A model generated the notes under the pieces. The model saw only the letters and a list, made by a program, of their open reading frames with translations, was not told where the DNA came from and did not search any database. The position numbers and the translations under genes were made by a program. Positions 33,085-45,373 of a stretch of 64,000 nt of DNA are shown piece by piece. The stretch is from Pantoea sp. RIT-PI-b (lineage in GTDB: Bacteria; Pseudomonadota; Gammaproteobacteria; Enterobacterales; Enterobacteriaceae): contig NZ_LGIS01000007.1 in assembly GCF_001187905.1 (NCBI RefSeq), positions 62,001 through 126,000 of the forward strand, in the 5' to 3' direction. Within the stretch, counting starts at the first letter, position 1; every line of letters starts with the position of its first letter.

Positions 33085-33357
<273 letters not shown>

Positions 33358-33581
33358 TCAAAATGGTGCAGCATTTTACTCCAGCCGCGGCTGACTTGTA
33401 AAGCACCATGTATAATTTAGAACCAACAGGGGCATTTGCCATCGCGGCTGCCGGTTTTTTCAGGCCGTGGAGTATAGCGCACTCTTTATGCGACAGAAAA
33501 ACACTTTTTCCTGGCCAAAGTCTCTGGGGTGTGATTTGCCTGTGCTACACTGCGCGCCGCAAGAAGAGGGTGATAAAAGCT

Positions 33582-34595
33582 ATGCGAGTTCTGGGTATTG
33601 AAACGTCCTGCGATGAAACCGGCATCGCGATTTATGACGATGCGTCCGGTCTGCTGGCAAATCAATTATATAGCCAGGTCAAACTGCATGCCGATTACGG
33701 CGGCGTGGTGCCGGAACTGGCATCGCGCGACCACGTGCGTAAAACCGTGCCGCTGATTCAGGCGGCACTAAAAGAAGCGGGTCTTGAGCCACAACAAATT
33801 GATGGTGTTGCCTATACGGCTGGACCGGGCCTGGTCGGTGCGTTGTTGGTGGGGGCAACCATTGGCCGCGCGTTGGCGTTCGCCTGGAATGTGCCGGCGG
33901 TACCGGTCCATCATATGGAAGGGCATCTGCTGGCGCCGATGCTGGAAGAGAATCCGCCTGAATTCCCATTTGTGGCGCTGCTGGTTTCCGGCGGTCACAC
34001 GCAGTTAATCAGCGTGACCGGTATTGGCGAATATACTTTGCTGGGCGAATCGATTGATGATGCAGCCGGTGAAGCGTTCGATAAAACCGCCAAGCTGCTC
34101 GGTCTGGATTATCCCGGCGGGCCAATGTTGTCGCGTATGGCGCAGCAGGGCACGGCCAACCGCTTCAAATTCCCGCGTCCGATGACCGATCGTCCGGGGC
34201 TGGATTTTAGCTTCTCCGGGCTAAAAACCTTTGCGGCGAATACCATTCGCGAGCATCAGGGCGACGAACAAGCACGTGCTGATATTGCTCGCGCGTTTGA
34301 AGATGCAGTGGTCGATACCTTAATGATTAAGTGCAAACGCGCGCTGGAGCAGACCGGTTTTAAACGTTTAGTGATTGCCGGCGGCGTCAGTGCCAACCGC
34401 ACGCTGCGTGAGCGGATGGCCGAAATGATGCAAAAGCGCGGTGGCGAAGTGTTTTACGCGCGCCCTGAGTTTTGCACAGATAATGGCGCGATGATCGCTT
34501 ACGCTGGCATGGTGCGGCTGAAAGGGGGCACGCGTGGAGAACTTGGCGTTAGCGTGCGACCGCGTTGGCCGCTATCCGAATTGCCCGCCATCTAA
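33582..34595 (+). CDS. tsaD: tRNA N6-threonylcarbamoyladenosine transferase
   Basis: 337 aa from the ATG at 33582, equal to E. coli TsaD; the frame runs open upstream but outside the family. Transfers threonylcarbamoyl to A37 of ANN-reading tRNAs with TsaB/TsaE. Metal ligands in H-x-E-x-H (V-H-H-M-E-G-H), phosphate loops G-I-E-T-S-C-D-E-T and S-G-G-H-T, and a late F-C-T-D-N-G-A-M metal site. Divergent from rpsU as in E. coli. A TACACT -10 with an extended TG lies about 30 bp upstream. Confidence 0.98.
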   Translation: MRVLGIETSCDETGIAIYDDASGLLANQLYSQVKLHADYGGVVPELASRDHVRKTVPLIQAALKEAGLEPQQIDGVAYTAGPGLVGALLVGATIGRALAFAWNVPAVPVHHMEGHLLAPMLEENPPEFPFVALLVSGGHTQLISVTGIGEYTLLGESIDDAAGEAFDKTAKLLGLDYPGGPMLSRMAQQGTANRFKFPRPMTDRPGLDFSFSGLKTFAANTIREHQGDEQARADIARAFEDAVVDTLMIKCKRALEQTGFKRLVIAGGVSANRTLRERMAEMMQKRGGEVFYARPEFCTDNGAMIAYAGMVRLKGGTRGELGVSVRPRWPLSELPAI

Positions 34596-34600
34596 AACGC

Positions 34601-34628
34601 AAAAAACCGGCTTTGCGCCGGTTTTTTT
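34601..34628. terminator. Bidirectional terminator tsaD/plsY
   Basis: AAAAAACCGGC-TTTG-CGCCGGTTTTTTT between convergent genes; A-run and T-run on the two sides. Confidence 0.93.
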
Positions 34629-35226
34629 ATTTCTTCTTCTTCCGTTTCCAGATTTTCGTTTCCTGGCCGCGCCACAGGCGTTGAATGTTGTCGTGATGTC
34701 GCAACAGAATCAAACAGGAGAGCATGGAAACGGGGAAGGTAAATTGCGGTTTAAACCACCACACATAAAACGGTGCGATCAGCGCACTGACAATGGCGCC
34801 AAGCGATGAATAGCCGCTTAGCAGTACCGTTAACAGCCAGGTACCGGTCATCAATCCCGTTAAATCCCAGCCAATCGGCGCAATTGCGCCAAATGCGGTC
34901 GCTACGCCTTTACCGCCGCGAAAACGAAAGAATACCGGATAGATGTGGCCAAGGCAGGCGGCAATCGCCGTCAGTCCAAGATAGAGGGGCGCAACGTGCA
35001 GCAGGTAGGCGATCCACACTGGGAGCATGCCTTTCGCCACGTCGAAAATAAGTACCGCCGCAGCGGCAGCTTTGCCACCAATGCGCAAAACGTTGGTAGC
35101 GCCAGGGTTGCCTGAGCCTTGCGAGCGCGGATCGGGTAAACCAGCCAGTTTACAAACCAGTATCGCACTGGAAATCGAACCGCAAAGATACGCGAAAATA
35201 ATCATACCAAGCGCGATAGCACTCAT
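34627..35226 (-). CDS. plsY: Acyl-phosphate glycerol-3-phosphate acyltransferase
   Basis: 199 aa from the ATG at 35226; further upstream codons are not family-like. Inner-membrane enzyme making lysophosphatidate from acyl phosphate. Three loop motifs: S-G-N-P-G-A-T-N, then F-R-G-G-K-G-V-A-T, then LLRHHDNI. About five membrane helices, lysine-rich tail KRKKKK. Confidence 0.97.
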   Translation of the reverse strand: MSAIALGMIIFAYLCGSISSAILVCKLAGLPDPRSQGSGNPGATNVLRIGGKAAAAAVLIFDVAKGMLPVWIAYLLHVAPLYLGLTAIAACLGHIYPVFFRFRGGKGVATAFGAIAPIGWDLTGLMTGTWLLTVLLSGYSSLGAIVSALIAPFYVWWFKPQFTFPVSMLSCLILLRHHDNIQRLWRGQETKIWKRKKKK

Positions 35227-35333
35227 AGCTTCGTACCGTTCCTTTTGGGTCGTTTTGTTCTCGATAAGCGTGGATAATACGCATAATCCGCCGGAAGTGG
35301 TATCCGGCTTAGCCAAAAACAGAGACTGACATC

Positions 35334-35693
35334 ATGGATATCGTATTTATCGAGCAGCTTACCGTGTTCACGACTATTGGCGTTTACGACTGGGAGCAGG
35401 GCATGCAGCAGAAGCTGGTGCTCGATGTCGAACTAGCCTGGGATAACCGCCAGGCCGCCGCCAGCGACGATGTGAATGATTGCCTGAGCTATGCCGATGT
35501 GACTGAAGCGATCCTCAATCATCTGCAAGGCCAGCGTTTTGCCCTCGTTGAAAGGGTAGCGGAAGAAATCGCCGTTCTGTTGATGAATCGTTTCAAAACG
35601 CCTGGAGTGCGCATAAAGGTAGCAAAACCGGGGGCTATCGCCCAGGCGGGCAGCGTTGGCGTGCGTATTGAGCGCGGGACTATTCCGAAATAA
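35334..35693 (+). CDS. folB: Dihydroneopterin aldolase
   Basis: 119 aa. Folate pathway: splits dihydroneopterin to hydroxymethyldihydropterin and glycolaldehyde (and can epimerise). Conserved T-I-G-V-Y-D-W-E near the start with the catalytic region LSYADVTEAI and RVAEEIA; Lys in KVAKPGAI near the end. Divergent from plsY with 107 bp between. Confidence 0.97.
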   Translation: MDIVFIEQLTVFTTIGVYDWEQGMQQKLVLDVELAWDNRQAAASDDVNDCLSYADVTEAILNHLQGQRFALVERVAEEIAVLLMNRFKTPGVRIKVAKPGAIAQAGSVGVRIERGTIPK

Positions 35694-35885
35694 ATCTTCC
35701 GTGATTGCCATCACAATGAAACCAAACCAAATTATGGTGTGTCTCACTTGAGGCCGCTGCGCTAACTAACAGATCGTGCCCGAATTTCTTAAGGTTTCCT
35801 TCAGCGTGGCGCAGGCATAATTTCAGGCGGTAGCCCTTTGCGACCGCCTTTTTACTGTTTAAAACGGATAGAGGAAATAATTTTG

Positions 35886-36704
35886 ATGGCAGACATTCAT
35901 CAGCTTTGGGTAGCTGCAATCCTGGGGATTGTAGAAGGCCTCACGGAATTCCTGCCGGTCTCTTCCACGGGCCATATGATTATCGTTGGCCACCTGCTGG
36001 GCTTTGAAGGCGAAACTGCAGAAACCTTCGAAGTGGTGATTCAGCTGGGTTCAATCCTGGCGGTGGTGGTGATGTTCTGGCGTCGCCTGTTTGGCTTGAT
36101 CGGCATCCATTTCGGTGAGGTTAAGCACGAAGGCGTCGGCACCGGGAAATTGACGCTGATTCATATTCTGCTGGGTATGGTGCCGGCGGTGGTGATTGGT
36201 CTGCTGCTGCACGATCAAATCAAAACGCTGTTTAACCCGATCAATGTGATGTACGCGCTGGTTGTCGGTGGTGTGCTGCTGTTGGTCGCGGAATATTTTA
36301 AGCCAAAGCAACCGAAAGCCGTCGGCGTGGACGATATCACTTATCGCCAGGCGTTTATGATTGGCTGCTTCCAGTGTCTGGCGCTGTGGCCGGGCTTCTC
36401 GCGCTCGGGTGCAACGATTTCAGGCGGTATGCTGATGGGCGTGAGTCGTTATGCGGCGTCGGAATTCTCGTTCATTCTGGCGGTGCCGATGATGATTGGC
36501 GCTACCGGCCTCGATCTCTATAAGAGCCTCGGATTCCTGACGATGCAGGATCTCCCGATGTTTGCCGTTGGTTTTGTCACCGCCTTCATTGTGGCGCTGC
36601 TGGCAATCAAAGTGTTCCTGGAACTGATCAAGCGTATTTCGTTTGTCTCTTTCGCCATCTACCGCTTCATTGTCGCGGCAGTGGTTTACGCCATCTTTAT
36701 GTAA
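35886..36704 (+). CDS. uppP: Undecaprenyl-diphosphate phosphatase
   Basis: 272 aa from the ATG at 35886 (RBS AGGAAA); a TTG one codon earlier is possible. Recycles undecaprenyl pyrophosphate for cell-wall synthesis and gives bacitracin tolerance. Motifs [14 protein letters not shown] (residues ~17-30) and [12 protein letters not shown] (~172) form the active site; seven or eight membrane helices. Confidence 0.98.
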   Translation: MADIHQLWVAAILGIVEGLTEFLPVSSTGHMIIVGHLLGFEGETAETFEVVIQLGSILAVVVMFWRRLFGLIGIHFGEVKHEGVGTGKLTLIHILLGMVPAVVIGLLLHDQIKTLFNPINVMYALVVGGVLLLVAEYFKPKQPKAVGVDDITYRQAFMIGCFQCLALWPGFSRSGATISGGMLMGVSRYAASEFSFILAVPMMIGATGLDLYKSLGFLTMQDLPMFAVGFVTAFIVALLAIKVFLELIKRISFVSFAIYRFIVAAVVYAIFM

Positions 36705-36708
36705 TGCG

Positions 36709-36742
36709 TAACACGCGGCCAGTTAAGCTGGCCGCGTGTTAA
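36709..36742. terminator. Hairpin between convergent uppP and cca
   Basis: TAACACGCGGCCAG-TTAA-GCTGGCCGCGTGTTA, a 14-bp stem covering the cca stop codon. No T-run; may block transcripts from both sides. Confidence 0.6.
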
Positions 36743-37955
36743 TCAACTCCGCTTGCAGCATCGCAACACGTCGACGCGTTAACTCTTCCCGCACTTCTGC
36801 CCCTTTAAAGCCTGCGGCCACCACATCTTTGGTTGGCACGGCTTGCGCCAGCGTAAACGCCTGACGTAAATAGTCACCTTGCGGATAAGCCATACTTTCC
36901 AGACCTGCGCGACCGCGCGCATCGGCTTCACTGGTCAGCGCCATCTTTTCCACACGATCGGGCTTGCGCCATGCATCAATACGATCAAACAACGCGATCA
37001 GCGCCTCAGCTGGCTGGCGCTCAATGGTGTGCACCACATCGTGAAATTCGGTTACCACTAACGCTAAATCACGCACCTGATTGGGCACACGCAGGCGCTG
37101 GCACAGCGCTTCAACCAGCGGTACACCCGCCAGGCCATGACCATGATGACTCGGCCATTTTTCTGGAGGCGTTAGCGCTTTGCCAATATCGTGGAATAGC
37201 GTGGCGAAACGCACGTCAAGTTGATCGGAAAGCGCAGCCGAGAGGGTGAGCGTCATCAGCGCATGCACGCCAGTATCAATTTCGGGATGCCACTTAATCG
37301 GTGCTGGAATGCCGTACAGATTATCGATTTCCGGGAACAGCACCTGCAGCGCACCGCAATCACGCAGCACCTGGAAATAGACCTGTGGATTACGCGTCAG
37401 CAGCGCTTTTTCCGTCTCTTTCCACACGCGTTCGGCGGTGAGATGCGCCAGTTCGCCACTGCTGGCCATTTCACGCATTAGCGCCTGAGTTTCATCTGCA
37501 ATGCGGAAATTAAGGTGGGCAAAGCGGGCGGCAAAACGCGCCACGCGTAATACACGCAGCGGATCTTCATTGAAGGCGGCGGAAACATGGCGCAGCAGGC
37601 GTTGAGCTAAATCGCGTTGGCCACCATAAGGATCGATGAGTTCGCCGCTGTCGCTTTGTGCGATGGCGTTGATAGTGAGATCGCGGCGCTGTAAATCTTG
37701 CTCCAGCGTGACATCTGGCGCGAATTGGGTCACAAACCCGGTGTAACCGTTACCGCTTTTGCGCTCGGTACGTGCCAACGCATACTCTTCACGGCTACGC
37801 GGATGCAGGAAAACCGGAAAATCCCGCCCAACCTGCTGATAACCTTCAGCCAGCATCGTATCGGGCGTAGCGCCCACCACGACCCAATCTTTATCTTTTA
37901 CCGGCAAACGCAGTAAGGCATCGCGCACTGCGCCACCGACCAGAAACGTCTTCAC
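36723..37955 (-). CDS. cca: Multifunctional CCA-adding enzyme
   Basis: 410 aa (E. coli 412). Adds and repairs the 3' CCA of tRNA. N-terminal G-G-A-V-R-D-A-L-L with D-K-D-W metal site, the R-R-D-L-T-I-N-A motif, and a C-terminal HD domain (L-F-H-D-I-G-K, then H-H-G-H) with phosphodiesterase/phosphatase activity in the enteric type. Confidence 0.98.
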   Translation of the reverse strand: MKTFLVGGAVRDALLRLPVKDKDWVVVGATPDTMLAEGYQQVGRDFPVFLHPRSREEYALARTERKSGNGYTGFVTQFAPDVTLEQDLQRRDLTINAIAQSDSGELIDPYGGQRDLAQRLLRHVSAAFNEDPLRVLRVARFAARFAHLNFRIADETQALMREMASSGELAHLTAERVWKETEKALLTRNPQVYFQVLRDCGALQVLFPEIDNLYGIPAPIKWHPEIDTGVHALMTLTLSAALSDQLDVRFATLFHDIGKALTPPEKWPSHHGHGLAGVPLVEALCQRLRVPNQVRDLALVVTEFHDVVHTIERQPAEALIALFDRIDAWRKPDRVEKMALTSEADARGRAGLESMAYPQGDYLRQAFTLAQAVPTKDVVAAGFKGAEVREELTRRRVAMLQAELINTRPA

Positions 37956-38097
37956 TCAACCACTCCAGAGGCAAATCAGAAATTGCGTGCTCAACACGCT
38001 TGTTACTTTATTGTTGCATACTTTGGCTAAAAATCGGGCACGCCAAAAAGGGCATCTTACGATCCCCTCAAATAAAAGAACAAATCTGCGTGGAGTA

Positions 38098-38721
38098 TTA
38101 GTTCATCCAGCGATCGTTTTTCTTGCGGCGCGGCACCATGTGCGGCAGCAACAGACCCAGCAGCAGACCAACGCCCAGCACGCCGCCACCATACATAAAC
38201 CACTGCATGATGATGGTGCGCTGTTTGTCATCCAACTGCACATTGGCGGCACTGACTTTCTTCTGCGCGACAATCAGCTCGTTTTTCAGCTTTTGATTCT
38301 CAGCTTTCAGGCCATCAATGGTGCCGTCGCTATTGGCGACTTTGTTCTGCATCTCAGAAGTGCGCTGATTCCAGCTGTTATCAATGTTCGCCAGCTTAGC
38401 TGTCAGGTCTTTGACCTGCTGCTCCAGCTGCGGCACGCGAGTGCGCAGGCTGGGATTGGCGCTCAGCTGTGACAGTGGGATCCAGTTAGTTTTGCCTTCT
38501 GCATCACGAATCTGGCCATATTGCGAGTCGTTGTTGGTTTGCAGCAAGGTCACTTCCTCTCCGGCGTTCAGCTTGCCGATCAGGCGATATTGATCGCCCG
38601 GACCGCTGCGCACCCAAGTGGATAATTCATCGGAGATGTAACGCTTTTCGTCAGCAGCATGAGCAGGTGTGATGGCGCTGAAAGCCAGCAAAGAAAGGGC
38701 AGCAAGTGTGATTTTTTTCAT
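38098..38721 (-). CDS. ygiM: SH3-domain signal-peptide protein YgiM
   Basis: 207 aa. Signal peptide MKKITLAALSLLAFSAITPAHA, then bacterial SH3 domain (residues ~28-88, YISDELSTWVRSGPGDQYR...GEEVTLL), a coiled-coil middle (VPQLEQQVKDLTAKLAN...DGLKAENQKLKNELIVAQKK), one membrane helix at ~170-190 (WFMYGGGVLGVGLLLGLLLP) and a basic tail. Predicted periplasmic/inner-membrane; function unknown (TIGR04211 family). Confidence 0.95.
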   Translation of the reverse strand: MKKITLAALSLLAFSAITPAHAADEKRYISDELSTWVRSGPGDQYRLIGKLNAGEEVTLLQTNNDSQYGQIRDAEGKTNWIPLSQLSANPSLRTRVPQLEQQVKDLTAKLANIDNSWNQRTSEMQNKVANSDGTIDGLKAENQKLKNELIVAQKKVSAANVQLDDKQRTIIMQWFMYGGGVLGVGLLLGLLLPHMVPRRKKNDRWMN

Positions 38722-38925
38722 TCGATGTCGTTTTTTCTTAATGGCGTAAAATTACCGGCACAGTCTGGAGACGCTTCTCATAAATCTGAATGAGAACTAT
38801 CCTGGTCTCAATCTGGTGCGAAAAGGGTCGTAAAAGCACAAGAAAGCGGAGACAGCGGGCTTCCGGTGCATTACTCTTCGCCAGATTAAACTCGTAAGTG
38901 CCAGCAGCGTATTGAATAAAAAATT

Positions 38926-40236
38926 ATGACCATTGAAATCGAATTAAAGTTCATTGCCACACCGCAAGCCGCCGAAAAACTGGCTGAAAAGCTTGCCGCC
39001 TGGCCACATCAGCACGTCGCCGCGCGCGATCTGACCAACATCTATTATGAAACCGACGATAACCAATTGCGTCGCTGGGATATGGGTCTGCGTATTCGGG
39101 GTATTGACCAACGCTATGAGATGACGTTAAAAGCCGCCGGTAAGACCGTTGGCGGTCTGCATCAACGTCCGGAATACAACGTCGATATCACTGAGCCGCA
39201 GCTGGATATTGCGCGCCTGCCGGCAGAGATCTGGCCACAGGGCACCGATGTCGCCCTGCTGCAATCGCGGCTGGAACCACTGTTCAGCACACACTTCCAG
39301 CGTGAAGCCTGGCTGGTGCAGTTTGGCGACAGTGAAATTGAGGTCGCGTTTGACCGCGGCGCAGTAACAGCGGGTGAGTTCAGTGAGCCGCTTTATGAAG
39401 TCGAGCTGGAGCTCAAAAGCGGTCAGCGCGCAGATATATTGAAATTTGCCGAAGCGCTCATCGCCATGGGGGGATTACGTCTCGGCAGCCTGAGTAAAGC
39501 AGCACGCGGTTATCAACTGGCACAGGGCAACCTGCCACGTCCACGTCGTCCACTTCCGCTGCAGAAGATTGCCGCCAAGGCTTCGGTAGAGCAGGGCATG
39601 ATTAATGCCATGACCGCTGCACTGAATCATTGGCAATATCATGAGGAAGTGTGGCTGCGCGGCAATAAAGAAGCTAAAGCGTCGGTGGTTGAAGCGCTGG
39701 AAACGCTGCGCCAGGCATTCTCGCTATTCGGTGCATTGGTGCCGCGCAAGGCGAGCAGCGATCTGCGACAGCAATTAACCCGTCAGGAAGAGCTGCTGGC
39801 CGACGAAGAGATAAATGCCGAGGCCGCATGCTTCTCATCCATCTCCGTTGAAGCTCAGTTAGCGCTTACTCACTGGCTCGTTGAGTCACAATGGCAACGC
39901 TGGCTCGATGACAAGAGCAAAAGCAAGCTGCAGGGATCGTTCAAACGTTTTAGCGACATTATGCTGAGCCGTATTGCGGCCGATCTCAGAGAAACATTCG
40001 TCGACGTGCAACTCTTTAGTGAATTCCAGGATAAAGCCACACGTTTGAATCGCCAGCTGCTGGCGGTGAACTTGCTGGCGGGTGCTTATCCAGCTGAAGA
40101 GGTAAACAGTTGGCTGGAAGGCTGGCTGGAGCTGCAGCATGCTATTCGCATCAAGCAAAATCACGGTTTGATTCAGCTGGTTAATCTGGCAATTAAAACC
40201 ACGCCGTTCTGGCTCAACAGCGGAACAAAACGCTAA
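38926..40236 (+). CDS. ygiF: Inorganic triphosphatase (CYTH-CHAD)
   Basis: 436 aa. CYTH domain with the E-x-E-x-K signature in MTIEIELKF at the N-terminus hydrolyses tripolyphosphate; a C-terminal CHAD helical domain (residues ~210-430) binds polyphosphate. Same order ygiF-glnE as E. coli, 25 bp apart, likely one operon. Confidence 0.96.
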   Translation: MTIEIELKFIATPQAAEKLAEKLAAWPHQHVAARDLTNIYYETDDNQLRRWDMGLRIRGIDQRYEMTLKAAGKTVGGLHQRPEYNVDITEPQLDIARLPAEIWPQGTDVALLQSRLEPLFSTHFQREAWLVQFGDSEIEVAFDRGAVTAGEFSEPLYEVELELKSGQRADILKFAEALIAMGGLRLGSLSKAARGYQLAQGNLPRPRRPLPLQKIAAKASVEQGMINAMTAALNHWQYHEEVWLRGNKEAKASVVEALETLRQAFSLFGALVPRKASSDLRQQLTRQEELLADEEINAEAACFSSISVEAQLALTHWLVESQWQRWLDDKSKSKLQGSFKRFSDIMLSRIAADLRETFVDVQLFSEFQDKATRLNRQLLAVNLLAGAYPAEEVNSWLEGWLELQHAIRIKQNHGLIQLVNLAIKTTPFWLNSGTKR

Positions 40237-40261
40237 CGAAAAATCCAATCAGGGAGAGAAG

Positions 40262-43120
40262 ATGTTGTTACCGTTACCGGCGCTAATGCAGGCGCAGTTA
40301 GCTAATGTGGCAGAGAGACTTAATTTGCCGCCCTCAGCGTTCACGCCAGAGCAGGCAGGTGCGCTGGCCTTTAGTGACTTTATCCTTGATAACCTGCAGC
40401 AGCATCCCGAATGGTGGCAGCATCTGCAGCAACAAGCCCCTGCGCCGGATGAGTGGCAGCATTACGCCCGCTGGCTGAGCGATGCGTTGCAATCTGTTGA
40501 TAATGAAACCTCCCTGATGCGTGAACTGCGATTGTTCCGCCGTCATATGCTGGTGCGAATCGCCTGGATGCAGGCGCTGCAGCAATCCAGCACCGAACAG
40601 AGTTTGCAACAACTGAGCTCGCTGGCGGAGATTCTCATCGCCGCGGCGCGCGATTGGGTTTGGCAGGATTGCAGCCGTGATTTCGGTACGCCTTGCAATG
40701 CTGCCGGTGAAGCCCAGCCAATGCTGATTCTTGGCATGGGTAAACTCGGCGGCTGCGAGCTTAACTTCTCATCTGATATCGATCTGATTTTTGCCTGGCC
40801 GGAAAACGGCGTGACGCAGGGCGGTCGGCGCGAGCTCGATAATGCGCAATTCTTTACGCGCATGGGGCAGCGGCTCATTAAGGTATTGGATCAGCCAACC
40901 GTGGATGGATTTGTCTACCGCGTTGATATGCGGCTACGTCCCTTCGGCGACAGCGGTCCGCTGGTGCTGAGCTTTGCTGCACTGGAAGATTATTACCAGG
41001 AGCAAGGTCGCGACTGGGAACGTTATGCCATGGTTAAAGCGCGGCTGATGGGCGACGATCACGGTCATTGGAGCCAGGAGTTGCAGCAAATGCTGCGTCC
41101 TTTTGTCTATCGACGTTACATCGATTTCAGCGTGATTCAGTCGTTGCGTAATATGAAAGGTATGATTGCACGCGAAGTGCGTCGGCGTGGACTGAAAGAC
41201 AACATCAAGCTCGGTGCTGGCGGCATTCGCGAAACGGAATTCATCGTGCAGGTGTTTCAACTGATTCGAGGCGGACGTGAGCGCTCACTACAACTGCGCT
41301 CCTTGCTGCCTACGCTAAAAGCTATCGGCGAGCTGTCTCTGTTAAGCCAGCAGCAGGTTGATCATCTGCGCGCAGCCTATCTGTTCCTGCGTCGGCTGGA
41401 AAACCTGCTGCAAAGTATTAATGACGAGCAAACCCAAACGCTGCCGGAGAATGAACTCGATCGTCAGCGTTTAGCCTGGGCAATGGGCGCGGCAGATTGG
41501 GACGCATTAATGGCGCAGCTCGAGCAGCAAATGGCAGGCGTGCGCGCTATTTTTGATGAGCTGATTGGTGACGATGCACCGGATGTGGACGATCAGCCAC
41601 AGTTGGCCGAATTTGCTGGCCTATGGCAGGACGCGCTGGAAGAGAGCGATCTCATCCCCGTCGTACCGCAGTTAGCGGATGCGCAACGTCATGCGCTTTA
41701 CCATGCGCTTAACAATTTCCGCCAGGATGTTAGCCGTCGCACTATCGGCCCACGTGGTCGTCTGGCGCTCGATCAGCTAATGCCGCGTCTGCTCAGTGAA
41801 GTCTGCCCACGGGATGATGCGGATGTCCTGCTGAACCGACTGACACCGCTGTTGCTGGGGGTGCTGACGCGCAGTACCTATCTTGAGCTGCTCACCGAAT
41901 ACCATGGCGCACTGCGTCATCTGATTCGCCTGTGCGCTGCATCGCCGATGGTTGCCAGCCAGCTGGCGCGCTATCCGCTCTTGCTCGACGAGTTGCTTGA
42001 TCCTGCCACGCTCTATCAACCCACCGCTACCGATGCATACCGCGACGAGCTGCGTCAGTATCTGCTGCGTATTCCCACCGATGATGAAGAGCAACAGCTG
42101 GAAGCTTTGCGCCAGTTCAAACAGGCGCAGCATCTGCGCATCGCCGCTGCCGATATTGCTGAAACTTTACCGGTAATGAAAGTGAGCGATCACTTAACCT
42201 GGCTGGCTGAGGCGATTATCGAGTCGGTGGTGCAGCAAGCCTGGCAAATGATGGTGCAGCGTTATGGTCGTCCATCGCATCTCACCAGCGATAGCGAGCG
42301 CGGTTTTGCGGTTGTCGGTTACGGCAAACTCGGTGGCTGGGAGCTGGGGTATAGCTCGGATCTCGATTTGGTGTTCCTGCACGACTGTCCGGATGATGCT
42401 GAAACCGATGGTGAACGCATTATTGATGGCCGGCAGTTCTACCTGCGCCTGGCGCAGCGTGTAATGCATCTATTTAGTACGCGAACGTCGTCCGGCATTT
42501 TGTATGAAGTTGATGCGCGCCTGCGTCCTTCAGGTGCCGCAGGCATGCTGGTGAGTACCTTTGCTGCCTTCGATGAGTATCAGCGCAGCGAAGCCTGGAC
42601 CTGGGAGCATCAGGCGTTGGTGCGTGCGCGTATCGTGTTCGGCGAACCCGCGCTGTGTGAACGCTTTGACGATATCCGACGGGGCATTCTATGCCTGCCG
42701 CGTGAGGCGGGCGTGTTGCAAACAGAAGTGCGCGAAATGCGCGAAAAAATGCGTTCCCATCTCAGTAACAAACATAAAGGCCGCTGGGAAATTAAGACCG
42801 ATGAGGGCGGTATCACTGATATTGAATTCATCGCGCAATACCTTGTCTTAGGCTACGCCGCCGAGCAACCGGCGTTAACGCGCTGGTCCGATAACGTGCG
42901 TATTTTTGAACTGATGGCACGGCATAACATTATGCCGGAAGAGGAAGCGCAGGCGTTGACGCATGCCTACGTGACGCTGCGTGATGCGCTGCATCACCTC
43001 GCGCTGCAGGAGTTGCCGGGACATGTCGCCCCTGATGCCTTTGCCGCAGAGCGAGCGGTGGTAAACAACAGCTGGCAGCGTTGGTTAAGCGCTGCCGAAT
43101 CTGATCGCGCGGAACGGTGA
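40262..43120 (+). CDS. glnE: Glutamine synthetase adenylyltransferase/deadenylase
   Basis: 952 aa (E. coli 946). Adds and removes AMP on GlnA according to PII state. Two nucleotidyltransferase domains: [18 protein letters not shown] near residue 157 (deadenylation half) and [18 protein letters not shown] near 685 (adenylation half), both with the G-x-S-x-D-x-D pattern. A regulatory linker lies between. Confidence 0.98.
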   Translation: MLLPLPALMQAQLANVAERLNLPPSAFTPEQAGALAFSDFILDNLQQHPEWWQHLQQQAPAPDEWQHYARWLSDALQSVDNETSLMRELRLFRRHMLVRIAWMQALQQSSTEQSLQQLSSLAEILIAAARDWVWQDCSRDFGTPCNAAGEAQPMLILGMGKLGGCELNFSSDIDLIFAWPENGVTQGGRRELDNAQFFTRMGQRLIKVLDQPTVDGFVYRVDMRLRPFGDSGPLVLSFAALEDYYQEQGRDWERYAMVKARLMGDDHGHWSQELQQMLRPFVYRRYIDFSVIQSLRNMKGMIAREVRRRGLKDNIKLGAGGIRETEFIVQVFQLIRGGRERSLQLRSLLPTLKAIGELSLLSQQQVDHLRAAYLFLRRLENLLQSINDEQTQTLPENELDRQRLAWAMGAADWDALMAQLEQQMAGVRAIFDELIGDDAPDVDDQPQLAEFAGLWQDALEESDLIPVVPQLADAQRHALYHALNNFRQDVSRRTIGPRGRLALDQLMPRLLSEVCPRDDADVLLNRLTPLLLGVLTRSTYLELLTEYHGALRHLIRLCAASPMVASQLARYPLLLDELLDPATLYQPTATDAYRDELRQYLLRIPTDDEEQQLEALRQFKQAQHLRIAAADIAETLPVMKVSDHLTWLAEAIIESVVQQAWQMMVQRYGRPSHLTSDSERGFAVVGYGKLGGWELGYSSDLDLVFLHDCPDDAETDGERIIDGRQFYLRLAQRVMHLFSTRTSSGILYEVDARLRPSGAAGMLVSTFAAFDEYQRSEAWTWEHQALVRARIVFGEPALCERFDDIRRGILCLPREAGVLQTEVREMREKMRSHLSNKHKGRWEIKTDEGGITDIEFIAQYLVLGYAAEQPALTRWSDNVRIFELMARHNIMPEEEAQALTHAYVTLRDALHHLALQELPGHVAPDAFAAERAVVNNSWQRWLSAAESDRAER

Positions 43121-43181
43121 GCCACAAAGCTTATATGTTATTATCCGCGCATAATTTTGACCGTAGTCTGGAGTCTCTGGA

Positions 43182-44606
43182 ATGAAAGTAACACTGCCCA
43201 CTTTTGGCAAGGCCACTGTGCTGGTCGTCGGCGATGTCATGTTAGATCGCTATTGGTATGGCCCTACCAGCCGTATTTCTCCGGAAGCGCCGGTGCCGGT
43301 GGTCAAGGTGGATACCATTGAAGAGCGTCCAGGCGGAGCGGCTAACGTTGCGATGAACATTGCTGCGCTCGGTGCCGCTTCACGCTTAATTGGCCTTACC
43401 GGCGCCGATGACGCCGCGCGCGTGCTGAGTGAAACTTTACAGCAGGTGAATGTCGACTGCGATTTTGTGGCGGTAAAAAGCCATCCAACCATCACTAAAC
43501 TACGCGTATTGTCGCGCAATCAGCAGCTCATTCGCCTCGATTTCGAAGAGGGTTTTGAGCAGATTGACCCGCAGCCGATTCACGATCGTATGCGTCAATC
43601 GCTGACTGAGATTGGTGCGCTGGTGCTGTCTGATTACGGCAAAGGTGCGCTAAACAGCGTCCAGACGATGATTCAGCTGGCACGTGAAGCCAAAGTGCCA
43701 GTATTGATTGATCCCAAAGGCACCGATTTCGAGCGTTATCGCGGTGCGACGCTGCTGACACCAAATTTATCTGAATTCGAAGCGGTAGTGGGCAAGTGTA
43801 AAACCGTCGACGAAATCGTTAGTCGTGGTATGCAGTTAATCGCAGATTACGAACTCTCCGCACTGCTGGTGACGCGTTCAGAAAACGGCATGACGCTGCT
43901 GCAGCCGGGCAAAGCACCGCTGCATCTGCCAACGCAGGCGCAGGAAGTGTATGACGTTACTGGTGCGGGCGATACGGTAATTGGCGTGCTGGCTGCCGTG
44001 CTGGCGGCGGGTGACAACCTTGAAGAAGCCTGTTTCCTCGCCAATGCTGCAGCTGGCGTGGTGGTCGGCAAGCTGGGTACCTCAACAGTCAGCACGGTTG
44101 AGCTGGAGAACGCGATCCATGCGCGTCCGGAAACCGGATTTGGTGTGATGACCGAAGCCGAGCTGAAAACTGCCGTTGCTCATGCGCGTCAGCGCGGTGA
44201 AAAGGTGGTTATGACCAACGGCGTGTTTGACATCCTGCATGCGGGACACGTTTCTTATCTGGCGAATGCGCGCAAGCTGGGCGATCGACTGATTGTGGCT
44301 GTTAACAGCGATGCTTCTACCAAACGTTTGAAAGGCGAAACGCGTCCAGTCAATCCGCAGGAAAACCGCATGATTGTGCTCGGTGCTTTGGAAGCGGTCG
44401 ATTGGGTGGTGTTGTTCGAAGAAGATACGCCGCAACGTCTGATTGCTGAAGTGCTGCCGGATTTGCTGGTGAAAGGTGGCGATTACAAGCCTGAGGATAT
44501 CGCGGGAAGCAAAGAAGTGTGGGCGAACGGCGGCGACGTGCGTGTGCTCAACTTTGAAGATGGCATCTCAACCAGCAACATTATTAAAACCATTCGTAGC
44601 CATTAA
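43182..44606 (+). CDS. hldE: Bifunctional heptose kinase / adenylyltransferase
   Basis: 474 aa (E. coli 477). Makes ADP-D-glycero-manno-heptose for LPS inner core. N-terminal PfkB-type kinase (residues 1-~318; G-G-A-A-N-V-A-M-N and D-V-T-G-A-G-D-T-V) and C-terminal cytidylyltransferase-fold domain ([13 protein letters not shown], ~345). Only 61 bp after glnE. Downstream inverted repeat at 44615-44636 has a 9-bp GGGCGGGAG stem. Confidence 0.98.
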   Translation: MKVTLPTFGKATVLVVGDVMLDRYWYGPTSRISPEAPVPVVKVDTIEERPGGAANVAMNIAALGAASRLIGLTGADDAARVLSETLQQVNVDCDFVAVKSHPTITKLRVLSRNQQLIRLDFEEGFEQIDPQPIHDRMRQSLTEIGALVLSDYGKGALNSVQTMIQLAREAKVPVLIDPKGTDFERYRGATLLTPNLSEFEAVVGKCKTVDEIVSRGMQLIADYELSALLVTRSENGMTLLQPGKAPLHLPTQAQEVYDVTGAGDTVIGVLAAVLAAGDNLEEACFLANAAAGVVVGKLGTSTVSTVELENAIHARPETGFGVMTEAELKTAVAHARQRGEKVVMTNGVFDILHAGHVSYLANARKLGDRLIVAVNSDASTKRLKGETRPVNPQENRMIVLGALEAVDWVVLFEEDTPQRLIAEVLPDLLVKGGDYKPEDIAGSKEVWANGGDVRVLNFEDGISTSNIIKTIRSH

Positions 44607-44614
44607 AGACTAGC

Positions 44615-44636
44615 GGGCGGGAGAGGGCTCCCGCCC
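44615..44636. terminator. Hairpin between convergent hldE and ubiK
   Basis: GGGCGGGAG-AGGG-CTCCCGCCC. Strong stem but an A-run on its right side and no T-run after it in the hldE direction; termination uncertain. Confidence 0.4.
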
Positions 44637-44642
44637 AAAAAA

Positions 44643-44948
44643 TCACTGTGGCGTATCGATTTTACCAGCAGGATCTGGCGTGATAATCGCTGGGGCTGGT
44701 GCCGCAGGACTTTCACTCTCTAATTTCGCCAGGCGCTGTTCCAGTGCGGCTAATTTCTCGCGGGTACGCAGCAGAACCTGTGTCTGCACATCAAACTCTT
44801 CACGGTTAACCAGGTCCATACGCGTCAACTGCGCCTGCAGGACCTGACGGATTTTCTTTTCGACATCGTCGCCAAAATCGCGAATACCTTTCGGCATAGC
44901 TTCATGTACCTGGCGAGCCAGTTGTTCAATTTTTTTCGTGTCGATCAT
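44643..44948 (-). CDS. ubiK: Ubiquinone biosynthesis accessory factor UbiK
   Basis: 101 aa. Helical accessory protein binding UbiJ and lipid in the ubiquinone-making complex. N-terminal amphipathic helix ([22 protein letters not shown]) and a C-terminal coiled coil ([26 protein letters not shown]) that forms trimers; Pro/Ala tail. Confidence 0.95.
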   Translation of the reverse strand: MIDTKKIEQLARQVHEAMPKGIRDFGDDVEKKIRQVLQAQLTRMDLVNREEFDVQTQVLLRTREKLAALEQRLAKLESESPAAPAPAIITPDPAGKIDTPQ

Positions 44949-45084
44949 GATTATTTCCTGGTTACGGTGGCCGATAGCAGCGCGTGTTCGGACTCAATAA
45001 GTATTAAGTGTAATGCCTGAAACGAAAAGGTTAAACCTGAAATCAGCAACGCAGGAAATGCAAAAGCATTTGCACTTTTGTCGA

Positions 45085-45113
45085 TTGCCCGACCAGATGA
45101 TTGGCGTTATAGT
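45085..45113 (+). promoter_or_regulatory. Likely ribB promoter
   Basis: TTGCCC (45085-45090), 17-bp spacer, TATAGT (45108-45113). It starts transcription just before the FMN riboswitch, the usual spacing. Confidence 0.65.
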
Positions 45114-45122
45114 TTACCCGCT

Positions 45123-45270
45123 TATTCTCAGGGCGGGGCGAAATTCCCCACCGGCGGTAAATCAGCTTCGGCTGAAAGCCCGCGAGCGCTTTCTCTGCAA
45201 AGTGAAAGGTCAGCAGATCCGGTGTAATTCCGGAGCCGACGGTTAGAGTCCGGATGGGAGAGGGTAACGA
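45123..45270 (+). ncRNA. FMN riboswitch (RFN element) of ribB
   Basis: The conserved RFN blocks appear in order: CAGGGCGGGGCGAAATTCCC, CACCGGCGGTAAAT, AGCCCGCGAGCG, TCAGCAGATCCGGTG, AATTCCGGAGCCGACGGTTA, AGTCCGGATGGGAGAGG. FMN binding shuts off ribB expression. The 100 nt between the aptamer and the ribB ATG contain a GGGC-TTCG-CCC hairpin followed by GTCACGTTTTT that may be the expression platform. Confidence 0.97.
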
Positions 45271-45373
45271 CATCAGCCGGGCTTCGCCCGCGTCACGTTT
45301 TTGCCATGTGTTTTGTACGCACTCCTAAGCACGCCCTGGTTCTGGTAACTCATATTTTATAAGGTTTTTTACC

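Noticed and set aside
44615..44636. Strong Rho-independent terminator for hldE
   Set aside because: The stem is good, but it is followed by A, not T, so I list it only as a weak hairpin.
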